From Pelagibacterium limicola (GTDB taxonomy: Bacteria; Pseudomonadota; Alphaproteobacteria; Rhizobiales; Devosiaceae): a stretch of DNA of 64,000 nt. Made by a program: the position numbers and the translations under genes. The notes under the pieces are model-generated. The model did not search any database. It saw only the letters and a list, made by a program, of their open reading frames with translations, and was not told where the DNA came from. The stretch is from contig NZ_JADQDB010000003.1 of assembly GCF_015694405.1 (NCBI RefSeq), positions 124,001 through 188,000 of the forward strand, given 5' to 3'. Of this stretch, positions 52,625 through 61,415 are shown piece by piece (the first letter of the stretch is position 1; every line of letters starts with the position of its first letter).

Positions 52625-54001
52625 ATGGCTAGTGGAACGATGATCCGGACAATCAGCGCACGGCTGGCGACCCTTGTCGGGACCGGCGGCGGACAGATGA
52701 GTCTGTCCGGTTTTGTGGTGATTGCCATACGCATAGGCGGCGCCGGCCTTGGGCTTGTCGCACAGGTCCTTGCTTCGCGCCTGGTTGGCGCGGAAGCGTT
52801 TGGATACTACGCACTGGCCTTGGTATGGCTCCTGCTGTTGGGCCACGGTGCCACTGCGGGGACCAACCAGATCGTCTGCCGTTTCCTGGCCGATTATCTC
52901 ACCAAAGGGGACAGGGCAGCCGCATCCGGACTCCTCCGGTTTGCGTTCTGCATGGCGGGGGCCGCTGCGGTCTTGGTGGCCAGCATATCCATTGCTGTTG
53001 TTCAAACGGGTGTTTTCGATCTCGAGCCCGCAACGGTGCTGTTGTTCACCCTTGCCTTTGCGGTCATCCCGCTGCTCGTGCTGCAGGATTTTCTTGAAGC
53101 CATCGCGCGCGGCCTGGATAAGCCCAATCTCGGCATCGCGCCTGCACTGATGCTCCGGCACGTGGCGATCATCGCCGGCGTCCTGGCTATGCTCGCCATG
53201 GGCGCGGGCGGAGACGCGATAACGATCATGGCGATGACCGTTGTGGGACTCGCAGCCAGCGTATTCGTGCAGTATCTCCTGTTGCGTCGCCACCTGTCCG
53301 CCACTCTCGGCGGCTCGCGCCCGGAATATCGCGTCGGATACTGGTTCCGCACCGCGCTCCCCATCGCGTTCCTCGACGCCTCCGAGGTACTGTTCCATAA
53401 TGCCGATATCCTTGTGCTGGGCCTTTTCGTCCCGGCAGAAACGGTAGCCTTCTATTTTGCAGCTACGCGGTTTGCTCAGGTCTTGAGTTACGTGCCCTAC
53501 GGCATGACGGCGGTTTCGGCTCAGAAATACGCCAGCCTCTCGGCTCAACAACGGCATGCCGATCTCCAACGGCTGATCGGGCAGGTTACAAGCGTATCGA
53601 CCGTCGCAACCGCAATTGCAGGTACCGTTCTCTGGCTTATGGCGGTTCCTTTGCTGACACTGTTCGGACCTGAATACGCGGCAGCCGCTCCCGTACTCCC
53701 CCTGCTCTGCCTCGGCATCGTGATCGCCTGCGCGCTGGGACCTGGCGAGGATGTACTGACCATGCTCGGTCAGGAGCGCATCTGCTCCGTCGTCGTCACC
53801 CTCTCTTTGGGACTCAATGTCGGGCTCAATTTCCTTCTGATTCCGCATTGGGGAATGGCCGGCGCAGCCCTCGCGACCGCGGCCGCCTTCGCTGGAAGAG
53901 GAATGCTTTTGTCATACTTCGCATACCGCCGCCTCGGGCTGATGTTGCCCCTAGGGACGGCAGCCTTCGGATTCAAGGTGCCCAAGGAGGTCCAACTGTG
54001 A
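52625..54001 (+). CDS. Polysaccharide flippase (Wzx/MATE-like)
   Basis: 458 residues with about 12-14 membrane helices. The pattern of the MVF/oligosaccharide flippase superfamily is seen: LVAQVLASRLVGAEAFGYYAL in helices 1-2, then DASEVLFHNADILVLG and the C-terminal GLNVGLNFLLIPHWGMAGAA. It would move a lipid-linked sugar or teichoic-like unit across the inner membrane. Coupled to the following acyltransferase-like gene (GTGA overlap). No glycosyltransferase genes are nearby, which is unusual for a Wzx protein. Confidence 0.87.
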   Translation: MASGTMIRTISARLATLVGTGGGQMSLSGFVVIAIRIGGAGLGLVAQVLASRLVGAEAFGYYALALVWLLLLGHGATAGTNQIVCRFLADYLTKGDRAAASGLLRFAFCMAGAAAVLVASISIAVVQTGVFDLEPATVLLFTLAFAVIPLLVLQDFLEAIARGLDKPNLGIAPALMLRHVAIIAGVLAMLAMGAGGDAITIMAMTVVGLAASVFVQYLLLRRHLSATLGGSRPEYRVGYWFRTALPIAFLDASEVLFHNADILVLGLFVPAETVAFYFAATRFAQVLSYVPYGMTAVSAQKYASLSAQQRHADLQRLIGQVTSVSTVATAIAGTVLWLMAVPLLTLFGPEYAAAAPVLPLLCLGIVIACALGPGEDVLTMLGQERICSVVVTLSLGLNVGLNFLLIPHWGMAGAALATAAAFAGRGMLLSYFAYRRLGLMLPLGTAAFGFKVPKEVQL

Positions 54002-55266
54002 AGGCAGTGGCTGATGCGCACCCCCATAATCCCGGTCACCGCCGCTCGCGCGCCGGAGCAACAACAGGCCGTTTCGCGTTCGATGCGCGCGTGGTCTCCG
54101 GGTCCGAACTGGCCGGCATCGACCGCGGCGCCTGGGACCGGTTGGCGGCGAATGCACTTGAGGAAAACCCGTTCTTTGCCCGGCCGTTCGTCGAAGCAGG
54201 CGTGACGGCCCTTGGCCAGTTTTCCGACGTCCAGATCCTGGTAATTTCTCACAAAGGACAAGACGACCTTCTGGCGCTGGTGCCATTTCGCCAGACGGTG
54301 CTTGCGGGGGGCCTTCGCATCGGACCAGCCCGGACAGCGCTGAACCTCTATCAGGTGAACGGGGCTCCCCTGATAGACAGGGATCACGCCGAGCATGCGG
54401 CGGACGCATTGTTCGAAGCCATGAACTCGTTACCGGACCTTCCCCGGCACTGGACGTTCCCGCATATCGACATGAAGGGGCCCTTTGCCGAATACTGCGA
54501 GCGCCACGCCCGTCGGCACAACAAAGCCATCGCGGCGATCAAACGCTATATGCGTCCCAGGCTGTCGCAGATGTCCGATGGATTCGCTGCGCATGTCGAG
54601 GCTGTCATCGGCAGCAAACGGGCCAAGGAGGTCCAGCGAAGCCTGCGACGCCTGCGTGAACTGGGCGAGGTACGGTTCGAGCGCACAACGGATCCCGACC
54701 TCGTCCGTTGGCGCGTGGAAGCCTTTCTCGAGATGGAGCACTCGGGATGGAAAGGCGAGCGTGGCACTTCATTCCTGTCGAACCCCGCCCATGCCGCCTT
54801 TGCGCGCGAAGCCTTCGGCCACAGTGGCGCGGAGGATGGCTATGTGGTGGTCGATAGCCTCCTGCTCGACAACAAACCGATCGCGATCAGCATCAATATC
54901 GGCACCGGCGGCATCCTCTTTACGCCCAAATGCGCTTTCGACGAGCGCTACCGCAAATTTGGGCCGGGAATCGTCCTCGAATACCTGGTGGTCGAGGCCT
55001 TCTATGCCCAGAAGAAGCACACCGGGATGGACGCCGCAACAACGGTTGATGGCCATCTCATTTCGGGTTTCTGGAATGAAACACGTCCGCATGGAACGCT
55101 CATCGTAGGACCGTCCGGATGGCAAACGCAATTTCTGGCGCGCCTCGAGGAGATTGAACATACCCTGCGGGGACACGCGAAGCGCGTACTTGGATACGCC
55201 AAGGCCGGGCCGTTACTGGTGCTCCTGGAGCCTGACCGGCTACTCCCGCTGATCGCCATGTGGTGA
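53998..55266 (+). CDS. FemAB/BioF2-like (CelD) GNAT-fold acyltransferase
   Basis: 422 residues from a GTG at 53998 with a perfect SD (AAGGAGG) seven bases upstream; a frame open back to 53848 overlaps the flippase and is rejected. Two GNAT-like halves are seen, the second (about 240-400) with FLEMEHSGWKGERGTSFL and KFGPGIVLEYLVVEAFY, typical of the BioF2-like/CelD family found with exopolysaccharide genes. The acceptor is unknown; modification of the flippase cargo is a guess. Its 3' end overlaps the AraC gene by 27 bases tail-to-tail. Confidence 0.85.
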   Translation: MKAVADAHPHNPGHRRSRAGATTGRFAFDARVVSGSELAGIDRGAWDRLAANALEENPFFARPFVEAGVTALGQFSDVQILVISHKGQDDLLALVPFRQTVLAGGLRIGPARTALNLYQVNGAPLIDRDHAEHAADALFEAMNSLPDLPRHWTFPHIDMKGPFAEYCERHARRHNKAIAAIKRYMRPRLSQMSDGFAAHVEAVIGSKRAKEVQRSLRRLRELGEVRFERTTDPDLVRWRVEAFLEMEHSGWKGERGTSFLSNPAHAAFAREAFGHSGAEDGYVVVDSLLLDNKPIAISINIGTGGILFTPKCAFDERYRKFGPGIVLEYLVVEAFYAQKKHTGMDAATTVDGHLISGFWNETRPHGTLIVGPSGWQTQFLARLEEIEHTLRGHAKRVLGYAKAGPLLVLLEPDRLLPLIAMW

Positions 55267-56172
55267 AACGGCGCGGACTTCCCCGGGATCGAGCTGACCC
55301 GGATTGTTGAAACCCACCCGGCGGCGCGCATTCCTGAAGGCTCCCGGCGATTGGCCATATAACCGGCGGAATGCCTTTGCGAAATAGTTGGGATCCGGAA
55401 AACCGCAGGCAGGCGCTATGTCCCTTACCGGCAAGTCCGTCGCCAGCAGCAACCGCTCTGCACGGTTCATACGTGCCGCCAGAACGAAGGCGGACGGAGT
55501 TGCCCGGGTAGCCTTGGTAAAGGTCCGCACGAAATGGGCCCTGCTCTGTCCCGCAATACGTGCGAGAAGGCCGACATCAATGGCACGCGCCGGATTGCTT
55601 TCGATGAAGCCGACAGCGCGCTGGACGGCAGGCGGCAGCGAGACTTCCTCGCGAGATGAACCAAGAGCGGTATCATAGAGCGTCATCAGCATCGTGTATG
55701 CGGCGCTCGAAACCGCGCCGGGGGTATCGGAACTGCCCTCCAGCAGGTCGAGGCACGCGCCGGCCAACCTATCCACCCCAGACTTGGACGGACGCAGGAT
55801 TGGCCCGGTCACGGACAGGATCGACCCTGCAAGCCGCAGCGCCTCTCGGCCCTTGAGTATGGCCCAGAAGTACTCCCAGCTTTCGCCGCTGGCCAGCCAG
55901 TACCGATGGGCATGCGGGAAGGTCAATAGCATGGTTTCTCCCGGCCCGGGCTTATGCAGCACGCCACCGAAATCAAGGCGGCCCGTTCCAGATACCGTAT
56001 GCTGGATTAGGGCGAACGGCGCCCCGCCACGCTGCAGGCCGTCCCATGAATAAATCTCGTTAGCGCGCATTTCGAAGCCGACGCCGCCTGCCATGCAATG
56101 CAGCCCGGTCTCGCCCCGCACAAGAGCGATCTCCCTCATGCTGTGGCCATGCGCAATCAGCGACTTGAGCAC
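55240..56172 (-). CDS. AraC-family transcriptional regulator
   Basis: 310 residues. The N-terminal part is a cupin-like sugar-sensing domain (LIQHTVSGTGRLDFGG, PHAHRYWLASGESWEYFW). The C-terminal part is a double HTH (VGLLARIAGQSRAHFVRTFTK and VRDIAPACGFPDPNYFAKAFR, then GQSPGAFR). GTG start at 56172 with SD GGAGGG. Divergent from the first GH4 gene, so it probably activates the glycosidase-halogenase unit in response to a sugar (inference). Confidence 0.92.
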   Translation of the reverse strand: MLKSLIAHGHSMREIALVRGETGLHCMAGGVGFEMRANEIYSWDGLQRGGAPFALIQHTVSGTGRLDFGGVLHKPGPGETMLLTFPHAHRYWLASGESWEYFWAILKGREALRLAGSILSVTGPILRPSKSGVDRLAGACLDLLEGSSDTPGAVSSAAYTMLMTLYDTALGSSREEVSLPPAVQRAVGFIESNPARAIDVGLLARIAGQSRAHFVRTFTKATRATPSAFVLAARMNRAERLLLATDLPVRDIAPACGFPDPNYFAKAFRRLYGQSPGAFRNARRRVGFNNPGQLDPGEVRAVSPHGDQRE

Positions 56173-56271
56173 AAGATTACCCTCCCTCGCACATCCTTTC
56201 TCTACAACTTTAGGTCATGCCGGGCTAGTGGTTGAGCATAGCAACGACGGCGAGAAAGGGAGAAGGCCGCC

Positions 56272-57717
56272 ATGAGCTTCAAGATTGCCATTATCGGCGC
56301 CGGTTCGGTGGGCTTTACAAGGACCCTCGTCTCGGATGTTCTGAAGGTACCCGACTTCGCGGATATCGAGATTGCCCTCACCGATATCAACGCGCACAAT
56401 CTCGACATGATCCGGCAGATCATCGAACGCATCGTGTCGGTCAACAACCTGCCCGCCAAGGTTACGGCGACCACAGACCGGCGTGCTGCGCTGGCGGGCG
56501 CCCGTTATATCCTCAGTTGCGTACGCGTCGGCGGACTGGAAGCCTTCGAAACCGATATCAACATCCCGCTCAAATATGGCGTCGACCAATGTGTAGGCGA
56601 CACGATCTGCGCCGGCGGCATCATGTACGGCCAGCGCAATGTGCCGGTGATCCTCGATTTCTGTCGGGACATCAAGGAAGTTGCCGAGCCGGGAGCGCTG
56701 TTCCTCAACTATGCGAACCCGATGGCGATCAATACCTGGGCGGCTCTCCAGTACGGTGGGGTCAATACCGTGGGCCTCTGCCACGGCGTGCAGCACGGGG
56801 CGCACCAGATTGCAAAGGTGTTGGGCGTAACGGACGACGAACTGGATTATATCTGTTCAGGCATCAACCACCAGACGTGGTATGTCGATATCCGCGCGAA
56901 GGGACGGAAAATCGAAGCGGACGAACTCATTGCCGCTTTTGAACGACACCCCGTTTACTCGCGGCAGGAAAAGCTGCGTATCGACGTGCTCAAGCGGTTT
57001 GGGGTCTATTCGACCGAGAGCAACGGGCACTTGTCGGAATACCTGCCCTGGTACCGCAAGCGGCCCGAGGAAATCGGCAAGTGGATCGATACCAGTGAAT
57101 GGATTCACGGCGAGACGGGCGGCTATCTGCGCCACTGCACGGAACAACGCAACTGGTTCGAAACCGATTTTCCCCAATTCCTCGAGCAAGCAGGCAAGTC
57201 CTTGAGCGAGCACAAGCGCACCTCCGAACATGCGAGCCATATCATTGAGGCCATCGAAACCGGCCGCGTCTATCGCGGCCATTTCAACGTGCGAAACGAT
57301 GGGGCGATCACAAATTTACCCGCCGACGCGATCATCGAGAGCCCGGGCTTCGTAGACCGGTTCGGGATCAACATGGTCGAGGGCATTACGCTGCCATTGG
57401 CCTGCGCCGCGACGTGTTCGGCAACCATTTCTGTGCAGCGCATGGCAATGGAGGCTGCGGTCAAGGGCGACATCGATCTGCTGAAGCTCGCCATGCTGCA
57501 CGACCCGCTCGTAGGTGCGATCTGCACGCCCGAGGAGGTGTGGGCCATGGCCGACGAGATGGTCGTCGCGCAGGCCAAGTGGCTGCCGCAATATGCCGGT
57601 GCCGTTCCCGCGGCCAAGGAGAGGCTTGCCAAGTCCACGGTCAAGACGCGCGAATGGGAAGGGGCGGCGCGGCAGCGTATCCGGGCGGTCGAGGAATTGC
57701 GGACAACCGGCCGTTAA
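56272..57717 (+). CDS. GH4 alpha-galactosidase/alpha-glucosidase-family protein
   Basis: 481 residues. GH4 enzymes cleave by an NAD-assisted redox mechanism with a Mn ion. Visible are the NAD loop IGAGSVG (8-14), NYANPMAIN (146-154), the metal Cys in GLCHGVQ (C170) and His in SGINHQTW (H200). The conserved TICAGGIMYG is near 111-120. It has no predicted export signal, so it acts in the cytoplasm on imported oligosaccharides. 90 bases before the halogenase-like gene. Confidence 0.92.
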   Translation: MSFKIAIIGAGSVGFTRTLVSDVLKVPDFADIEIALTDINAHNLDMIRQIIERIVSVNNLPAKVTATTDRRAALAGARYILSCVRVGGLEAFETDINIPLKYGVDQCVGDTICAGGIMYGQRNVPVILDFCRDIKEVAEPGALFLNYANPMAINTWAALQYGGVNTVGLCHGVQHGAHQIAKVLGVTDDELDYICSGINHQTWYVDIRAKGRKIEADELIAAFERHPVYSRQEKLRIDVLKRFGVYSTESNGHLSEYLPWYRKRPEEIGKWIDTSEWIHGETGGYLRHCTEQRNWFETDFPQFLEQAGKSLSEHKRTSEHASHIIEAIETGRVYRGHFNVRNDGAITNLPADAIIESPGFVDRFGINMVEGITLPLACAATCSATISVQRMAMEAAVKGDIDLLKLAMLHDPLVGAICTPEEVWAMADEMVVAQAKWLPQYAGAVPAAKERLAKSTVKTREWEGAARQRIRAVEELRTTGR

Positions 57718-57806
57718 CATCTTTAAAACCCGCAAATCTGGTCTTCGTTACCGGATTGCCGATTGCCGCGCCGCGGGGCAGACTGCCGCGACGCGGGAGG
57801 GTTAAG

Positions 57807-59351
57807 ATGGACGGACGGCAAAGCCATTTTGTGGTTGTAGGCGGTGGGACGGCAGGCTGGATCACCGCCTTCATCATTCAGGATAGCGCGTGGCGTAAAG
57901 GGCTGAACGCAAGGATTTCGGTCGTCGAGTCCTCGAAAATTCCTACGGTTGGCGTCGGCGAGGCGACGACGGCCGCGTTTCGTGTGCTGCTCAAGCATTT
58001 CAACATCGATGAGTTCGAATTCTTCCGGGAGACGGAGGCCAGCTTCAAGCTCGGCATCCGGCACGAAGACTGGCGGCGCAAGGGCTATACCTATTACGGT
58101 CCGATCGACGATCCGCACCAGGTCATCCAGCCGCCGCGCGGGGCACCGAGCGATTACCTTAACGTCTACGCGGTGTCGGCGGGCAAACCGGTGCAGGATA
58201 TGCATCTTTTCGGACCGCTGCTCGAACGCAAGAAGGCGCCCTATGCGCTGGGCAAGGACGGTTCGCTGGTACCGCTTGGTCCCTTCCATTATGCGTTCCA
58301 TTTCGATCAAGCGCTGGTCGGCAAGTTCTTCGCGCGCAAATCCAAGGGGGTAGATATTGTCGATGCGCTCGTCTCCGGTGTCGAGCGCGATCCTGAAACC
58401 GGGCTTATCAATGCGCTCGTCCTGGATGAAGGAAGGCGGCTTGAGGCGGACTTTTTCATCGACGCCACGGGTTTTCGCAAGCAGATCATCGTCAAGGAGT
58501 TGCAGGCGCCCTGGATCTCCTACGCCCATGAACTGCCCGTCAATCGGGCCCTGCCCTTCTGGATCGACATCAAGGAGGGCGAGGAGATCGCCAACTACAC
58601 GCGCGCATGGGCCCAAAGCGCGGGCTGGATGTGGCAAATTCCCACGCAGTACCGTTATGGCTGCGGCTACGTCTATTCCGACGAATTCCTGACGCCCGAG
58701 GAAGCCAAGGAAGAGGTCGAGCGCGTTCTGGGGCACGGGATCGAAGTGCGCAGCGACATTCGTTTTTCCATTGGCCGGCTGGAAACACCGTGGATTGGCA
58801 ACTGCCTTGCGGTGGGGCTTTCGTCGAGTTTCCTCGAACCGCTCGAATCCACATCGATCCACGGCACGATCGTCCAGGTGATGCTGTTTGCCGGGCGATT
58901 CCTGAAGGAGCCCAGCAAGATGAGCCAGGCGGACCGGGATGATTATAACCGTCGTGTCGGCCGTCAGGTCGACGACTTCCGGACATTCGTCAACACGCAC
59001 TATGTGGTCGAGCGCGAGGACACCCCCTTCTGGCGCGAGGTGAAGGCCAATCGCATCCATCCCGAGACCAAGGATCGGCTTGCGCGCTGGGGACGGGAAA
59101 TGCCGCGGCACGAACACTTCCCGAACTACCTCGATGGCCTCCCGCACATCGAAACGCAATTGCATTATCCTGTACTCGACGGCCTGGGGCTGCTCGACCG
59201 CGATCTCGCAAAGCGCGAGATGGCGCGCGACCCTGCGCTGCGCACGTTTGCGAAAAAGAGCTATGATAGCCTCGTCAAGGAGTACAAGCAGGCCGCGACC
59301 AAGGCCCTGGGGCACGCGGAGTTCCTCAGAATCGTCCGGGAGATGGCATGA
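57807..59351 (+). CDS. Flavin-dependent tryptophan-halogenase family protein
   Basis: 514 residues. The FAD loop GGGTAGW (12-18) starts the chain. The halogenase signature WxWxIP is intact (W274, W276, I278, P279). The lysine that forms the chloramine in PrnA/RebH is K81 in SFKLGIRHEDW, and the partner Glu is in LEPLESTSIH (E347). So all residues needed for FADH2-dependent halogenation are present. The start at 57807 has a perfect SD (GGAGGG); the longer frame back to 57414 overlaps GH4 and is rejected. It lies among sugar-use genes, not next to Trp genes or an evident flavin reductase. Substrate unknown. Confidence 0.92.
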   Translation: MDGRQSHFVVVGGGTAGWITAFIIQDSAWRKGLNARISVVESSKIPTVGVGEATTAAFRVLLKHFNIDEFEFFRETEASFKLGIRHEDWRRKGYTYYGPIDDPHQVIQPPRGAPSDYLNVYAVSAGKPVQDMHLFGPLLERKKAPYALGKDGSLVPLGPFHYAFHFDQALVGKFFARKSKGVDIVDALVSGVERDPETGLINALVLDEGRRLEADFFIDATGFRKQIIVKELQAPWISYAHELPVNRALPFWIDIKEGEEIANYTRAWAQSAGWMWQIPTQYRYGCGYVYSDEFLTPEEAKEEVERVLGHGIEVRSDIRFSIGRLETPWIGNCLAVGLSSSFLEPLESTSIHGTIVQVMLFAGRFLKEPSKMSQADRDDYNRRVGRQVDDFRTFVNTHYVVEREDTPFWREVKANRIHPETKDRLARWGREMPRHEHFPNYLDGLPHIETQLHYPVLDGLGLLDRDLAKREMARDPALRTFAKKSYDSLVKEYKQAATKALGHAEFLRIVREMA

Positions 59352-59378
59352 CGCGGCAAACCGGCGAGCCTCTGCCTT

Positions 59379-59957
59379 ATGGTTGAGTGGCCGCTATTCC
59401 TTTTCGCCGTGCTCGTGCTGCTTGCCACCCCCGGGCCGACGAATACGCTCGTCGCGGCTGGCGGCGCCGGGCGCGGGGTCGCCGGTGCAATGCCGTTGCT
59501 GATCGGTGAGTTGGCCGGCTATGGGCTGGCGATAACGTTCTGGACGGAGATCGTCGGCGCGGCCGCGTCTGTCCAGCCGTCGGTGCTGATCGTCAGCAAG
59601 CTTGCCGCTTCAGCGTTCCTCGTATGGTCGTCGGTCAAGCTCTGGAAGATCGCTGGCACCGACTGTCTGCCAGGCAACGGCATTGCGGTACGCCGCGTGT
59701 TCCTGACCACGCTGCTCAATCCCAAGGCGCTGGTGCTGGCCTTCGGCATCTTCCCGCCCGTCGGCTTTGTTTCGCGGCTCCCTTACTTCGCTGCATTTTC
59801 CGTACTCGTCACCGTCACCGCAATCGGCTGGATGACCTTCGGGGCGCTGCTCCGGCGCTCCGGCATGGAACGGCTGACCCTAAGGGGCATCGACCGGATC
59901 GCGGCGGTCGTTCTGACCGTTTTTGCCGTTCTTGTCGCACTGAGCGCAATCGGTTGA
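59379..59957 (+). CDS. LysE/RhtB-family exporter
   Basis: 192 residues with six membrane helices. The family start FLFAVLVLLATPGPTNTLVA and the mid-chain TTLLNPKALVLAFGIFPP are typical of LysE translocators, which export amino acids or related small molecules. It starts 27 bases after the halogenase-like gene, so it is likely co-transcribed and could export its product (inference). Ahead of a strong terminator. Confidence 0.87.
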   Translation: MVEWPLFLFAVLVLLATPGPTNTLVAAGGAGRGVAGAMPLLIGELAGYGLAITFWTEIVGAAASVQPSVLIVSKLAASAFLVWSSVKLWKIAGTDCLPGNGIAVRRVFLTTLLNPKALVLAFGIFPPVGFVSRLPYFAAFSVLVTVTAIGWMTFGALLRRSGMERLTLRGIDRIAAVVLTVFAVLVALSAIG

Positions 59958-59969
59958 GGTGAAGAGAGA

Positions 59970-60000
59970 GACGGCCCCGGATTTGTGCGCCGGGGCCGTC
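59970..60000. terminator. Bidirectional terminator between lysE and the second GH4 gene
   Basis: A perfect 11-base stem, GACGGCCCCGG with CCGGGGCCGTC, around a nine-base loop, placed between two convergent genes. No T run. It can serve both strands. Confidence 0.75.
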
Positions 60001-60025
60001 TGCTGTGACGGCCGGGAGGTAGCCG

Positions 60026-61396
60026 TCAGGCAACGCGCTGCTGGCGGGATCCTCGCGCCCATTCGGGCAGCATGTCGCCGTGAGCTGCGAGGAGATCGTC
60101 GACAAGCGTCCAGATCTGATCGAGATCGAGTTCGGCGGCAGTATGCGGGTCCATCATCGCGGCGTGATAGATGTGCTCGCGGTTTTCGGTCATCAGCGCC
60201 CGGACGGTCAGTTCCTGAACGTTGATGTTGGTTCGCATCAGCGCGGCGAGCTGGGGCGGGAGTTCGCCGATATAGGTGGGCTGGATGCCCATTGAATCGA
60301 CGAGACACGGAACTTCTGCGGCGCAATTGGCCGGCAGGGACGTGATGCAGCCGTTATTCCTGATGTTGCCATAGATCACCGACGGCTCGCCCGTCCAAAC
60401 AGAGTTGACGATGGAGGAAGCATATTCGTGGCTTTCCTCGACCTTGATGGTGTCGGTATTACGGTACTGCTCGGCCTGCTTGCTCCAGCGCTCGATCTGC
60501 TCGATGCAGCGCTTTGGGTACTCGTCGAGCGGAATGCCATACTTCTCGATGAGATCCTCCCGGCCCTCCTTGATGAAATACGGAACGTATTCGGCGAAAT
60601 GCTCCGAGCTTTCGGTGACGAAATAGCCCAGTCGCGTCATCATTTCGTAGCGCACCTTGTTGGGGCAGCGCGGGTTCCAGTGGCTGGGCTTCGGGATGCG
60701 CCCCTCGCGATACCCCTTGAGCAGATCGGGATAGAGGCTCTTGTAGCTGCCGTCCTGCTGTCTCTGCTCAAAGGTGAGGAAGAAGGACATGTGGTTGATG
60801 CCAGCGGCCTTGTAGCGCAGCGTCTCGTAAGGAATGTCGAGATCGCGGGCGAGCTCCCACGCGGTGCCCTGAACCGAGTGACAGAGGCCGACCTGCCTGA
60901 TCTGCGGATATTTTTCCGCAATTGCCCAGGTGTTGATGGCCATCGGGTTCACATATTGGAGCATGATCGCCTGTGGGCAAAGCTCGAGCATGTCTTCGCA
61001 GATCTTCCAAAGGTGCGGCACGGTGCGAATGCCCCGCATGATGCCGCCCACGCCGAGCGTATCGGCAATGGTCTGGCGCAGACCGAATTTTTTGGGCACT
61101 TCGAAATCGATGACGGTCGAGGGCTCATACCCCCCGATCTGGAAGGCGACGACCACGAAGTCGGCCCCCTCGAGCGCCTTGCGCTGGTCAGTGGTGGTAC
61201 TGACGGTCGCGCCGACACCCAGTGTCGAGATGATCTTGCCGACGACGATCTCGCTCTCTTCGAGACGGGTGGGGTTGATGTCCATAAGGGCGATGTGGGT
61301 ACCCGACAGCGCGCGGCGCTGCAGGATATCGCCGACGATGTTCTTCATGAACACCGTCGAACCGGCGCCAATGAATGCGATTTTGGGGTTGGCCAT
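60026..61396 (-). CDS. GH4 alpha-galactosidase (MelA-like)
   Basis: 456 residues. NAD loop FIGAGST (8-14), metal Cys in GLCHSVQGTAW (C172), LQYVNPMAINTWA (146-158) and KAAGINHMSFF with the metal His. It is closer to the classical bacterial alpha-galactosidases than the paralogue at 56272. It is the last visible gene behind the Opp/Dpp-type ATPase gene (20 bases), as in alpha-galactoside uptake operons of rhizobia, where MelA is encoded with peptide-type ABC importer genes. ATG at 61396 has GGAGA upstream. Cytoplasmic. Confidence 0.92.
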   Translation of the reverse strand: MANPKIAFIGAGSTVFMKNIVGDILQRRALSGTHIALMDINPTRLEESEIVVGKIISTLGVGATVSTTTDQRKALEGADFVVVAFQIGGYEPSTVIDFEVPKKFGLRQTIADTLGVGGIMRGIRTVPHLWKICEDMLELCPQAIMLQYVNPMAINTWAIAEKYPQIRQVGLCHSVQGTAWELARDLDIPYETLRYKAAGINHMSFFLTFEQRQQDGSYKSLYPDLLKGYREGRIPKPSHWNPRCPNKVRYEMMTRLGYFVTESSEHFAEYVPYFIKEGREDLIEKYGIPLDEYPKRCIEQIERWSKQAEQYRNTDTIKVEESHEYASSIVNSVWTGEPSVIYGNIRNNGCITSLPANCAAEVPCLVDSMGIQPTYIGELPPQLAALMRTNINVQELTVRALMTENREHIYHAAMMDPHTAAELDLDQIWTLVDDLLAAHGDMLPEWARGSRQQRVA

Positions 61397-61415
61397 TGGG
61401 AAAGTCTCCAAGGAA

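Noticed and set aside
52499-53848. Minus-strand frame of 449 residues over the flippase
   Set aside because: Antisense shadow of a hydrophobic protein; no domain recognised.
57414-57806. Extension of the halogenase frame into the GH4 gene
   Set aside because: A perfect SD and the FAD loop place the start at 57807; the extension reads the GH4 gene out of frame.
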